Below, piece after piece: positions 35,114 to 44,256 of a stretch of DNA of 64,000 nt. Source of the DNA: Burkholderia sp. D-99 (GTDB taxonomy: Bacteria > Pseudomonadota > Gammaproteobacteria > Burkholderiales > Burkholderiaceae); assembly GCF_011605345.1 (NCBI RefSeq), contig NZ_JAAOXM010000004.1, positions 434,001-498,000 of the forward strand, given 5' to 3'. Position 1 is the first letter of the stretch. Each line of letters begins with the position of its first letter. A program made the position numbers and the translations under genes. The notes under the pieces were generated by a model. The model ran no database searches and was not told where the DNA came from. It saw only the letters and a list, made by a program, of their open reading frames with translations.

Positions 35114-35946
35114 GCAGACATCCTTCCGCACACACCGCAGCGGACACGGCAACCCCGCTGCTCGACCTGCGAATCACCCGCAAGCTATACGGCGATCGCA
35201 CGATCCTCGCCGACGTCCCGCTGCAGGTCACGCGCGGCGAGATCGTCTGCGTGGTCGGCCCGAGCGGTTGCGGGAAGAGCACGCTGCTGCGGATCGTCGC
35301 CGGCCTCGACACGGATTTCCGCGGCAGCGTGAAGCTGGGAGGCATCGCGCTCGACGGCCCCTCCCCGCGCGTCGGCGTGATCTTTCAGGAGCCGCGACTG
35401 CTGCCGTGGCTCTCGATCGCGGACAACGTCGGCTTTGCGGCCGGCCCCCGAGGCGGGCGCGAGCCGGCCGTCGCCCGGCTGCTCGACGAAGTCGGCCTGG
35501 CCGGTGTCACCCGGCAACTGCCGGCCACGTTGTCGGGCGGGATGGCCCAGCGCGCCGCGATCGCGCGCGGGCTGTTCGGCGAGCCCGACCTGCTGCTGCT
35601 CGACGAACCGTTCAGCGCGGTCGATGCGATGACCCGGATGCGCTTGCAGACGCTGCTGCTCGATGTCGTCGACCGGCACCGGATGGCCGCGATCGTCGTC
35701 ACGCACGATCTGGACGAAGCGCTGTACCTGGGCGATCGCGTGCTGATGCTCGCGCCCGACCCGGGCCGCGTCGACGACGAGATCCATGTCGAGGTCGCAC
35801 GGCCGCGCGACCGGCGCGACCCGTCGCTGGCCGTGCTGCGCGCGCGGCTGCTGGACGCATTCCAGCACCTTCAGGATCGTGCCGACGGGGCGAGGCGTCA
35901 GTCGCGCGGCTATCAAGGTGCAGAATCCGGAATGCGCGCCGGCTGA
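35110..35946 (+). CDS. ssuB: ABC transporter ATPase, SsuB/TauB type
   Basis: The 278-residue protein has Walker A GPSGCGKST, Q-loop FQEPRLLPW, signature LSGGMAQR, and Walker B LLLLDEPF, followed by the H-loop VVTHDLDEA. It energises uptake through the SsuC-like permease. Together with the flavoprotein and LLM monooxygenase genes upstream it makes a complete uptake-and-desulfurise module. Confidence 0.92.
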   Translation: MSRHPSAHTAADTATPLLDLRITRKLYGDRTILADVPLQVTRGEIVCVVGPSGCGKSTLLRIVAGLDTDFRGSVKLGGIALDGPSPRVGVIFQEPRLLPWLSIADNVGFAAGPRGGREPAVARLLDEVGLAGVTRQLPATLSGGMAQRAAIARGLFGEPDLLLLDEPFSAVDAMTRMRLQTLLLDVVDRHRMAAIVVTHDLDEALYLGDRVLMLAPDPGRVDDEIHVEVARPRDRRDPSLAVLRARLLDAFQHLQDRADGARRQSRGYQGAESGMRAG

Positions 35947-36155
35947 TTCGTCAGCGGCTGATTCATCGCCTGCCTATCCCGGCCGCGATCCGGCACGCGT
36001 TCAGCGCCGAGACTACACATCCGTCGTCGTGTCGTGCCAGTGCGACGAGCGTCTCCGTCGTATCGGGGCCCCAATAGGGTGCGCGGGGTATCGCGTGTGC
36101 CCGCTCGCGCCGCAGCGACACACAATGCTGCGACGCGCCGGTGCACGCGCGCACT

Positions 36156-36686
36156 TCAACCGTGCGTATGCCGCAATTCGCCGTCGATCGTCTGCGGCAA
36201 TCTCAGCAGGTTGAAGATCGGGTACACGGCCTCGACCGCCTGATGCAGTTCACGAATCGTCTCCGGCGGCTCGGGCGAGACGATATCGAGCGTGTAGCGG
36301 AGGTTGTGCGGGAACACCGGCACATGCTCGAAGCCCGGCTGCTGCGCGAGCGGATGCTGGTCGCCGGTCACTTCGACTTCGATCGAATCGATCTTCAGGC
36401 CGCGCTCCGCGGCCTGGATCAGCGTGATGTGCGTCAGGCAGCTGCCCAGCACGCCGAGCTGCAGCTCCGGCGACGCCGGCCCGAGGTTGTAGCCCGCGGA
36501 ATCGGGCGGACTGTCGCTGATCACCTGGAAATCGCGAATGCGGATCTCGCGCACGCCGCTGCGGCCCAGCGCACGCACGGTCGCTTTCAGCGGGGTCGCC
36601 TTGACATCCGGATCGTTGCGGGCCGCATCCTTTTTCGCGAGCCAGGCGTCGCGCTTCTGTTCGAGATAGTCGTTCAGTGTCGTCAT
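36156..36686 (-). CDS. OsmC-family protein
   Basis: The 176-residue protein has the OsmC fold order with GYNLGPASPELQLGVLGSCLTH. It carries the conserved cysteine (SCLTH) but not the full two-cysteine Ohr arrangement. A role in peroxide or thiol-linked detoxification is possible. The ATG at 36686 agrees with family length; one at 36734 is also open. It is convergent with the transporter operon. Confidence 0.85.
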   Translation of the reverse strand: MTTLNDYLEQKRDAWLAKKDAARNDPDVKATPLKATVRALGRSGVREIRIRDFQVISDSPPDSAGYNLGPASPELQLGVLGSCLTHITLIQAAERGLKIDSIEVEVTGDQHPLAQQPGFEHVPVFPHNLRYTLDIVSPEPPETIRELHQAVEAVYPIFNLLRLPQTIDGELRHTHG

Positions 36687-36734
36687 GATCGCGCCGCCAG
36701 GGTCGCAATGATTGGCCTCGCATACGGCGGCCAA

Positions 36735-37165
36735 TTGAGGGGAGTGGTCATGCTATTCCCTTCCGCTTCGGCCACTAAACGATCTTTCCAGCAAAGCAAT
36801 TCGCGGCGCGTGATGTCACATTGCGACATGCGCGTTCCGGTACCGTCGGACTTCCTTCACGGTCCCCGACTTATCCACAATTTCCGTGCATAACCCTGTG
36901 GAGAACCTTGACGCAATCGCGCTGCCGCCCTTGCCGACAGGCGTCACCGCGCCGCTATCGCCGCCTCGCGGGCACTGCACGTTTACCGCTCTCACCGGAT
37001 TCGGTGCTCGTCCGGATCTCGCGCCTCATCGGGCCGGCGCATGGGTCGCGTCGATATCGGCGGTCAGGATGCGCGCACCAGAAATGTGCCGCTTCGACGA
37101 CGTCCGCACCACGTCGGACGCGGGCGCGGTCCGACGGTCCGGTGCCGGCCGCCCGCCTTGGTGCG
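36735..37165. other. Gene-free region with a cluster of DnaA-box-like motifs
   Basis: No gene is seen in about 430 bases. Within it, TTATCCACA at 36871-36879 matches the DnaA consensus exactly. CGTGCATAA at 36885-36893 and TGTGGAGAA at 36897-36905 are reversed near-matches. All three lie within 35 bases. Similar clusters can bind DnaA for regulation, without being an origin. Confidence 0.45.
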
Positions 37166-38731
37166 TCACGCGAGCGCCTCGTCACGCAGACGGAACTGCG
37201 CGACCGCCGCACTCAGCCGCGCGCCTTGTTCGTCGAGCGACAGCGCCGCGGCCGCGGCCTCCTCGACCAGCGCGGCATTGCGCTGCATCGTCTGCTCGAT
37301 CTGGATGACCGCGGCATTCACCTGCTCGATGCCCGACGATTGCTCTTCGAACGCGTTGCTCGTGTCGCTCATGATCGTATTGACGCGCTCGACCGCGGCG
37401 ACGAGCTCGGCCATCGCCGAGCCGGCCAGGGCGACGAGACCGCTGCCGTCCTCGACGCGCTGCGCGGAATGGCCGATCAGCTCGCGGATTTCCTTCGCCG
37501 CCGACGCGCAGCGCTGCGCGAGTCCGCGCACTTCCGTCGCGACGACCGCGAAGCCGCGCCCTTGCTCGCCTGCGCGCGCGGCTTCGACGGCAGCGTTCAA
37601 GGCAAGGATGTTGGTCTGGAACGCGATGCTCTCGATCACGGCGACGATGCCGGAGATCTTCGCGGAGCTGTGCGATATCGCCGACATCGTCTCGACGACG
37701 CGCTGCATCGCCTCGCCGCCGCGCGACGCGATGCCAGCCGCGCCCTCGACGTAGGTGCGGGCATCGCGCGCGTTGTCCGCGTTCTGGCGCACGGCCGCCG
37801 TCAGTTGCTCGACGCTCGCCGCTGCCTGTTGCAGCGATACGGCCTGCTGCTCGGTGCGCGCCGACAAGTCGACGTTGCCGCTCGCGATCGTGCGGACGTC
37901 GCCGACGATCGTCTCCGTACTCGCGCGCACCTGGTGCACGGTGTCGACGAGGCCGTCCTGCATCCGCTTCAGCGCATGCAGCAGATAAGCCATCTCGTTC
38001 TCGCCGGGCACGACGACCGTGCCGGTCAGGTCGCCCTTCGAGATCTTTTCGAACTGGTCGACCGCGAGCCCGATCGGCTCGATGATCGCCTTCGCGAGCA
38101 TGCGCTGCGCGAAGAAGCCGACGACGAGGGCGAACACCGCGACCGCGACCATCCCCCCCACGATCCGGTGGAAATGCACACTGGCCGTCTCGTAGCGCGC
38201 CTTTTCACGCGCAACCTGGAACGATTCGAGCGCATCGATCGCCTCCTGGTAGGCGGCGAACAGCGCGGGCGGCGCGGTGCGTTGCGTGTCGAGGAAGCCG
38301 AACGCGTCATCGCCGTCGAGTTGCGCGAGCGCCTTCAGGAACACGCCGTCGAGCAGGGCCCGACGGCGATTCTGCAGCGTATCGAAAAGTGCCTGCTCGT
38401 CGGCGTTGCGCGCGTGCAGGCGCGCGTAGGCGTCCAGTTCGTCATTGCTCTGCTTGAGGAGTGCGTGGACTTTCGCGACCTCTTCCCTGGCCGACCGGCC
38501 GGCGCTGATGACCTGCGCGACGTCGCTCATGCGTTCGCGCAGCACGAGCATGCGCTCGGAGCTGGTCTTCAGGTGCAGCAGCGACGCGGTGTCGTCGCGG
38601 TACATCGCCTCGAGCGAAGCGTTGCCCATATAGAGGGCCGCGATGCATGCGCCGACCACCAGCACGAGCAGCACGGTATAGCCGGCAATGGTCGCGACGA
38701 GACCACCACGGATAGTGAGTTGTTTTCGCAT
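37166..38731 (-). CDS. Methyl-accepting chemotaxis protein
   Basis: This 521-residue chemoreceptor has an N-terminal membrane helix (about 10-35) and a four-helix-bundle type periplasmic sensor (about 36-185). A second membrane helix (about 190-210), a HAMP domain and a cytoplasmic signalling domain follow. The domain has the hairpin tip [37 protein letters not shown] segment around residues 365-400. It would control the flagellar motor through CheA/CheW. The ligand is unknown. AAGGGAACG precedes the ATG. Confidence 0.93.
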   Translation of the reverse strand: MRKQLTIRGGLVATIAGYTVLLVLVVGACIAALYMGNASLEAMYRDDTASLLHLKTSSERMLVLRERMSDVAQVISAGRSAREEVAKVHALLKQSNDELDAYARLHARNADEQALFDTLQNRRRALLDGVFLKALAQLDGDDAFGFLDTQRTAPPALFAAYQEAIDALESFQVAREKARYETASVHFHRIVGGMVAVAVFALVVGFFAQRMLAKAIIEPIGLAVDQFEKISKGDLTGTVVVPGENEMAYLLHALKRMQDGLVDTVHQVRASTETIVGDVRTIASGNVDLSARTEQQAVSLQQAAASVEQLTAAVRQNADNARDARTYVEGAAGIASRGGEAMQRVVETMSAISHSSAKISGIVAVIESIAFQTNILALNAAVEAARAGEQGRGFAVVATEVRGLAQRCASAAKEIRELIGHSAQRVEDGSGLVALAGSAMAELVAAVERVNTIMSDTSNAFEEQSSGIEQVNAAVIQIEQTMQRNAALVEEAAAAALSLDEQGARLSAAVAQFRLRDEALA

Positions 38732-38920
38732 GACGTTCCCTTGCGCCGGCCGGGCGCGGCCAGCGGCGGATGTGGACTCCGGATCACGAAAGACGCGCGG
38801 CGCATCGCAACACGCGGCGCATGGGCTGCGAACGGGTTAACGGCGGGAGAAACGGGGAGGTTTTATCTGCAAGCGACGCGAATCTTGACGATTGCGACAG
38901 GTGTCGGTCTTGCGGCGGCG

Positions 38921-39205
38921 GGCGGCGGCAAGAACCGGAATTCGATCGGCGAGCGCAGCCTGCTCGGCGCGAACGCCGGCATCGGCATTTCCCTTGGCGA
39001 CGAGTGCATTGTCGAGGCAGGGCTTTACGTCACCGCCGAAACGAAGGTGAAGATGCCGGATGGCAGCATCGTCGCGGCACGACAACTGTCCGGTCAGTCC
39101 GGCCTGCTATTTCGCCGGAACAGTCAAACCGACGCTGTCGAGGTCTTGCCAACCGATGCGTCGCGATGGGGCGGCCTGAACGCGAGCTTGCACAACAACG
39201 ACTGA
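38921..39205 (+). pseudogene. dapD (long-form tetrahydrodipicolinate N-succinyltransferase) 3' remnant
   Basis: In frame from 38921 the translation reads GGGKNRNSIGERSLLGANAGIG, then SLGDECIVEAGLYVTAETKV, LSGQSGLLFRRNSQ, and WGGLNASLHNND with a stop at 39203-39205. This is the left-handed beta-helix and tail of the DapD form used by Pseudomonas and actinobacteria. It does not resemble the shorter DapD I recall as the usual Burkholderia lysine enzyme. The N-terminal two thirds are absent and no start is available. It is a decayed, possibly acquired, copy. Confidence 0.7.
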
Positions 39206-39308
39206 GGCCGAAGAAAAGCGATTCGAGAAGTGCTGTCCGCTCTCTCGCACCTTTTGATGCACCCGCCACACCAACCGCACCGGAATCCAGGGTCGACCGT
39301 TGCCGCCG

Positions 39309-39896
39309 CTACGTAACGGTAATCGTCCTCCCTGGCCTCGAGTGGGTCCACCCCGGTTTCCCCCAGTCCTGCGCATTTCGCAATCGGATGCCGCTGGCAT
39401 GCAGCGTCGTTTGCCAGACGCCTTTCAATGGCGTGAGCCTGTCCACGACCCGCAACGCGATATCCCTCGACGCCAGTTCGCCCATCAGGTCATCCAGCAC
39501 GTCGACCTGCGTGGGAACAACCGGCGTACGCGAGACATGCATCCCGACATCATCGATAGCCTCGAACGATTCGGCCGGCAGACGGTAGCGATAGATGCGG
39601 GCTGTCCTGACGCGGTCGAGCCACGCGCGCTCGATATGAGCGATCGCACGAAACGCCGTTCCGCCGAACCATGCGGCCCGATCCTCGATGCTCGTTGACG
39701 GCGTCGGCCAGACGACAATGCGCGGACACTCGCGGGGAAACAGGTACAGCAGTTCGTGCGCCTCGTCCGTCGACCATACCAGTGGCCCATTCAACCATTC
39801 CTGCCCGGCCGGGCGCTCAACCGCAACACGCACCGGCCTCGGATGAAATTCCGCGATGGTCGAATCGTCGCTGAAATGGAAGAGACGGCTTGTCAT
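39309..39896 (-). CDS. DUF6886-like protein
   Basis: The 195-residue protein begins MTSRLFHFSDDSTIAEFHPRP. That start is characteristic of small bacterial proteins of unknown function grouped as DUF6886, with later WSTDEAHELLYLFPRECPRI and RIYRYRLPAESFE. No catalytic motif is known. Its ATG overlaps the stop of the TauE gene by 4 bases, so the two are co-translated. Confidence 0.75.
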   Translation of the reverse strand: MTSRLFHFSDDSTIAEFHPRPVRVAVERPAGQEWLNGPLVWSTDEAHELLYLFPRECPRIVVWPTPSTSIEDRAAWFGGTAFRAIAHIERAWLDRVRTARIYRYRLPAESFEAIDDVGMHVSRTPVVPTQVDVLDDLMGELASRDIALRVVDRLTPLKGVWQTTLHASGIRLRNAQDWGKPGWTHSRPGRTITVT

Positions 39897-40615
39897 GTCG
39901 CGGCGGCCCACAAGAGAGACAACCCCGAACACAGCATGACCGCGTCCAGCACATGATGGAACGCATGCACGCTCATGCGCCGAACGACCGCCTTGCCGAC
40001 GAAAGCCCCGATCATCACCGACGTGCCGATGATCAGCCCGCGAACGATGGACGGCAGCGGCAACGCGCCGAGCTGCTTGAACGTCACGATCTTGCTGACC
40101 ATCAGGGCCAGCGAGCTGGCCGCCTCTGTCGACAGGAACGCGCCCTTTGCCAATCCGTACGCGGTGAAGGCCGGTACGCTCAGCGGCCCTGTTGAAAGCA
40201 CGATCCCCGTCAGGAACCCGACGACTGCGCCCGCCAGCGCGAACTGCCATAACCGAATCCGGAACTGCCGCGCGTGGAGCCAGCGCCGCCCCGGGATCAT
40301 CGCGAGGAAAAACACACCCAGCGCGACGTCCACCACCTGCGGCGGCAAGATCAGCAGCGTGCGCGCGCCCAGTGCCGCCGCCGGTACGCCCGGAACCGAC
40401 CACGCGGCGAATGCGCGCCAGTCGATCTCGCGCCACCAGGACAACACCTTCGCGACGTTCGACATCAGCGCCGCAATCGCCATGATCGGCACGGCCTGCT
40501 GCGGGCCGAACTGGAACACGAGTACCGGCAGGAGCAGGATCGACGACCCCGCGCCGACGACACCGCTCAGCGCACCGGCAACGAGCCCGACCAGCAGCAC
40601 GAAGAGGTAGGTCAT
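39893..40615 (-). CDS. TauE/SafE-family sulfite/anion exporter
   Basis: This 240-residue membrane protein has two repeated halves and about seven to eight hydrophobic segments, with the family motif LVAGALSGVVGAGSSILLLPVLVF near the N-terminus and TGIVLSTGPLSVPAF in the second half. TauE/SafE proteins move sulfite or other organic sulfur anions out of the cell. It sits 4 kb from the sulfur-scavenging block. It overlaps the downstream DUF6886 gene by 4 bases. Confidence 0.88.
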   Translation of the reverse strand: MTYLFVLLVGLVAGALSGVVGAGSSILLLPVLVFQFGPQQAVPIMAIAALMSNVAKVLSWWREIDWRAFAAWSVPGVPAAALGARTLLILPPQVVDVALGVFFLAMIPGRRWLHARQFRIRLWQFALAGAVVGFLTGIVLSTGPLSVPAFTAYGLAKGAFLSTEAASSLALMVSKIVTFKQLGALPLPSIVRGLIIGTSVMIGAFVGKAVVRRMSVHAFHHVLDAVMLCSGLSLLWAAAT

Positions 40616-40698
40616 GTCATTGACGTTTCATGCAGCACTGAAACGAAGTGGTCCCGATCACGGTGAAAATGGAGTGTCGAAATTTCTCTCCGAATATC

Positions 40699-41295
40699 AT
40701 GGAAACCCGCAGCATCAGCCTTCCTGTTTTGTACTTCGGCACGCCTGTTGCCCTCGTTTCCAGCCTGAGTCCAGACGGAACCACGAATCTTAGCCCGATC
40801 TCATCCTATTGGGCACTGTCCGATACGTTACTGATCGGCCTGAGCGAAACAGGTCAATGCTGTCGCAATCTGAAACGATGCAGAGAGTTGGTACTCAATT
40901 TGCCGGATGCGTCGTTGTGGTCGAACGTCGAGGCCATCGCAGCAACTTCCGGGGCAGAAGCCATGCCTGACGCGAAGAGGAAAATGGGCTACAGGTTCGA
41001 ACGCGACAAGTTCAAGCGCGCAGGCCTCACTGCGAAAGCGAGTGAATGTGTTGCTCCAATGCGAGCCGCTGAATGCCCGATCCAGATCGAAGCAGGTGTG
41101 GTTCGCGTTCATCCGATTGGCAAGGAAGCAGATGCTTTGATCGCCGTCGAGGTGCAGGCGCTGCGCATCCATGTCCATACCGAACTGCTTACCCTCTCGG
41201 ATCGAATCCAACTCGATCGATGGCATCCGCTGTACTACGTCTTCCGCCAGTATTTCTCGCTTGGACAACATCTGGGGAAAAATTTCAGAGCATAG
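40699..41295 (+). CDS. Flavin-reductase-like FMN-binding protein
   Basis: A 198-residue split-barrel protein with VLYFGTPVALVSSLSPDGTTNLSPIS and the SYWALSDTLLIGLS strand that form the flavin pocket. It is a different subgroup from the one at 25356. Its GC is lower than that of its neighbours, and a transposase remnant lies directly behind, hinting at recent arrival. The ATG at 40699 fits the family start; an upstream ATG at 40669 is also in frame. Confidence 0.82.
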   Translation: METRSISLPVLYFGTPVALVSSLSPDGTTNLSPISSYWALSDTLLIGLSETGQCCRNLKRCRELVLNLPDASLWSNVEAIAATSGAEAMPDAKRKMGYRFERDKFKRAGLTAKASECVAPMRAAECPIQIEAGVVRVHPIGKEADALIAVEVQALRIHVHTELLTLSDRIQLDRWHPLYYVFRQYFSLGQHLGKNFRA

Positions 41296-41339
41296 CTCAG
41301 CGTTGCCTCACCGAGATGCTCCTTGACTCTGAGGGGCGT

Positions 41340-41480
41340 CATGGATGGATCGCATACTTTCAATGCCATGCAGACGAGTTTGAATTCGGCTTGCACCTTC
41401 GCCAAACCACGCATGCTGAATTGCCTGAAGCGCAGGGTGCGCCTTAATTCAACCGTTGGGCGGTTCGACGATCCATTTAC
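41340..41480 (-). pseudogene. Transposase C-terminal remnant
   Basis: On the minus strand the frame reads RTLRFRQFSMRGLAKVQAEF, then KLVCMALKV. This follows the C-terminal pattern of IS5/IS1182-like transposases (RQF-x-x-RGL-x-KV, then LVC-x-A-x-N-x-x-R). The final N-x-K-R-M motif is changed. No start, no DDE core and no terminal repeats are seen. It is a short relic. Confidence 0.5.
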
Positions 41481-41710
41481 GTTTGCGATACCGTGCGTGT
41501 CGCGACACGCCTTCGACGCAAAAAACAAGACCTGGATCGAAGCGCCGCACTGAGCGGAAACTGATTGCGCGTGATGCCCGGTTTCCCTGGCAGGATCAGG
41601 CCGCCCGGCCTGTTTGCGACGTATTGCGGTCGCGTCGAGAGACTTCTGCATGGCCGTCAACGAGCAATACCGCGAAAACTGCATGGGCGGCGCATCTCGA
41701 GTGCGGCGAA

Positions 41711-41745
41711 AAAGAGCAAAGGCCCGGCATCGCGGCCAGGCCTTT
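41711..41745 (-). terminator. Rho-independent terminator of the flotillin-like gene
   Basis: AAAGGCC (41718-41724) pairs with GGCCTTT (41739-41745). Read on the minus strand the hairpin is followed by GCTCTTTTT. It lies about 80 bases behind the stop of the flotillin-like gene. Confidence 0.65.
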
Positions 41746-41822
41746 GGGTTGAATGGCAAGTCTCGCGACCGAACGCCCGACAAACCGCGTTCGACTGCTC
41801 GCGGAAGGCGCGCGGGCTCCGG

Positions 41823-43805
41823 TCAGGCGTGCCCGTCAGCACGCTGCACGGCGCCGCCCCCGGGCGTCGTTGCGCCGGAGGTCGGTGACGTAAGCTTCTG
41901 GGCAACCAGCAACTCGAACAGTTGCAACAACGCATTCCCGCCGGTACCGGAACTGGTGATCAACGTGCTGGGGACGATCGGCAGCTTGGCCTCCCTGACG
42001 GCGTCGGCTACGCGCTCGAAAGCAGCAAGCGTCAAGCCATAATCGGCACCGCCGGCGGCCTCGAATCGTGCACGGGTGGCTTCCGCTTCACCTCGGCCAA
42101 TGCTTGCCAGCCGTTCGCCTTCGCCCTGACCTTGCAGCTTCGCGGCTTCGGCGTTGGCCTGCGCGAGCGCCTTGATCTTCTCCGCTTCGCGGTTTGCGCG
42201 CCGCACCTCGGCCTGGCCGTTGTTTTCGGCGATTTCGATTTCGATGCTCGATTGAGTCAGGTGGCTTTGCTGCTGGGCTCGCGCCTGTTCTTCATTCAAC
42301 TCGCGCAGCTTTGCAGCGGACAGCTTCTGATCTTCGTATGCCTTGACCTGTTCTTTCGCGATCTGGCTGGCCCGCATCTGTTCCAGGACAGGTTCGATAC
42401 TGGACCCGGTCGGCGTACCGAGCACGACGTCGACCAGTTCGAGATCGTACTTCGCGAACTCGACGGTCAGATGCTCCTTCGCTTCGTTCTGAATCGTCAT
42501 GCGGTCGTGCACGAGCGACGTCGCGGTCTTGCCTTGTGCGACGTTCTTGAAATATGAAGACACAAGTGGATCGAGCGTCTGATTCACCAGTTGATCCAGG
42601 TTGCCAAACCGTTGCACGACCGACGAGGCCTTCTGCGGATCAACGTGCAGGACGACGGACAGCGGCAGATCCGGTTCGAATGCATCGAGCGTAATCAAGC
42701 GGACCTCCTTCAGCCTCGCGTCCAGGTTGTGCTCGGATGTCTCGCCCTTTTGCCACAGCAGGATGGTATTGGTGGTCGGTACCAGCGTCACCTGTCCGGC
42801 GTAGGGGTTGAACGGATACTTGCCCGGCGGCAGCGAATTGCGACGCACCCCTTTCGCATCGTCACCGACGAGCCGGCCATGCTTCAGCGGCTTGTCGTTC
42901 ACGTCGTCCGTGGCACCGGCCTGACCTGGCGTTTCACCCCTGCCGAAGTTGGACACGATGACGCCGACTTTCCCGACCGGAATCACGAGCTTGGAGATCA
43001 GTTCGACCGTCGCGAACATGCGGTTGATGTAGTACGAACCGTCGACCAGCACCTGGTACTGACGCCCCTTGAAGCCACCGGCACGGATAAATGCGTCGGG
43101 GGCCTGAAACGCGTGGTGAAACGTCCCGACGTTGCTGGAATCCGTGCCGACGGCGGGCTGCACCAGCTCGCCGCTGGGCGGGCCATCAAGCACCGTGACA
43201 ATACCGATTTCATCACGGGCGCCGTCGATCACGACGGGATCGTAGCCGTTGATGTCGAGCAGGCTCTTGTGCGCCTCCGCGAGCATCGCGGTTTCTTCCT
43301 TGTCGAGGTTCAGCGCGTATACCTTGCTTTTCGTCAGAATCGCGAACTGTGCAAGGTTGATCGGGTGGACACCGCCGCGCAGGACGAGACGCTGCAGACC
43401 TTTCTGGCCTCCGGCCTCGAGAAATGCCCGCACGTCCTCGAACTGGTTGGCCGTCTCGTTGGACGCCAGTGCCTGGGAGGGCGGCAACTGTACGCCGCTT
43501 CGCGCAAATACATAGCCGAGTTCATTGTTCGGTACGACCGGAATTGGCTGGTGGTGGAGTCGATACGAATACGGCCTGAAAATGTGAATCCCGCCACGCA
43601 GCAGATCCGGTAGCAACCCGGCCTCTCCATTCAATGCGATGACGCCGCTGGTGAGCGAGCCCCTGGCGCTCCAGATTCGCTCGACGACAGCGGCATCCGA
43701 GTTCGACACGTACCGGACCACGCCAGCCGTGCGAACAACGATGGCGAGGACAAGGATCGGAATCAAGACAATCGCGGCGTGGGCCGCAAGATCTAAAATG
43801 TTCAC
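41823..43805 (-). CDS. SPFH/flotillin-like membrane protein
   Basis: The 660-residue protein has one N-terminal membrane helix (about 8-28), then a Band-7/SPFH domain split by an insert. A long Glu/Ala/Arg-rich coiled coil follows (about 480-600: QKLSAAKLRELNEEQARAQQ and RANREAEKIKALAQANAEAA). Flotillins gather membrane proteins into microdomains. It is longer than the usual 450-550 residues owing to the unusual N-terminal SPFH part. The start codon is GTG. No NfeD partner gene is adjacent. Confidence 0.85.
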   Translation of the reverse strand: MNILDLAAHAAIVLIPILVLAIVVRTAGVVRYVSNSDAAVVERIWSARGSLTSGVIALNGEAGLLPDLLRGGIHIFRPYSYRLHHQPIPVVPNNELGYVFARSGVQLPPSQALASNETANQFEDVRAFLEAGGQKGLQRLVLRGGVHPINLAQFAILTKSKVYALNLDKEETAMLAEAHKSLLDINGYDPVVIDGARDEIGIVTVLDGPPSGELVQPAVGTDSSNVGTFHHAFQAPDAFIRAGGFKGRQYQVLVDGSYYINRMFATVELISKLVIPVGKVGVIVSNFGRGETPGQAGATDDVNDKPLKHGRLVGDDAKGVRRNSLPPGKYPFNPYAGQVTLVPTTNTILLWQKGETSEHNLDARLKEVRLITLDAFEPDLPLSVVLHVDPQKASSVVQRFGNLDQLVNQTLDPLVSSYFKNVAQGKTATSLVHDRMTIQNEAKEHLTVEFAKYDLELVDVVLGTPTGSSIEPVLEQMRASQIAKEQVKAYEDQKLSAAKLRELNEEQARAQQQSHLTQSSIEIEIAENNGQAEVRRANREAEKIKALAQANAEAAKLQGQGEGERLASIGRGEAEATRARFEAAGGADYGLTLAAFERVADAVREAKLPIVPSTLITSSGTGGNALLQLFELLVAQKLTSPTSGATTPGGGAVQRADGHA

Positions 43806-44256
43806 GGCTTATGGTCTCAAGTGGGCAAGGAGCAAGTGATCGCAGCGCACGGCATCTCGTCAATTCACAACCTTTCAAAACCATCCCGCACGGCTTCGAT
43901 TTCCGCGGCGTGAAACGCTTGTTCGGACGCGCGACCGCACTCGTAGCGTGCGGCAACCTCGACATCGTCGCGGGCAAAGAGAGGCCTGGCGAGATCGATT
44001 CCTACGGTAACAACGGACAGGTCTTCCGTCCAGATGGCGTTGATGAACGATTGTCACTGCATCATGGCATATTGATGCCGATTCGCGACTTCCGTCCCGG
44101 CCCCGGGACGGGGAAGTGCCTTTCATTACCTGAATCTCGCCGTGCACCGTCATGAATTCACGACAGCTTCGCCCGCCACCGGCGTCGGCCGGCGAAATGA
44201 CATCCATGCTTCGCAAACCGGGAGCGCCCATGCACGGCCTGTGGAATGCGTACCCC
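43806..44256. other. Intergenic region, no gene recognised
   Basis: About 450 bases between divergent genes. Several short frames are open, but none matches a known protein. It presumably holds the promoters of the flotillin-like and lipoprotein genes. Confidence 0.4.

Noticed and set aside
36871-36905. Chromosome replication origin
   Set aside because: Three DnaA-like boxes alone are not enough; no replication or partition genes and no AT-rich unwinding region are seen nearby.
36821-38920. Long plus-strand open frame leading into the dapD remnant
   Set aside because: It is the shadow of the chemoreceptor gene; only the part after 38921 resembles a protein.
39897-40436. Upstream extension of the DUF6886-like frame
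   Set aside because: Antisense-type Arg/Gly-rich sequence in another frame of the TauE gene; the DUF6886 start at 39896 is clear.
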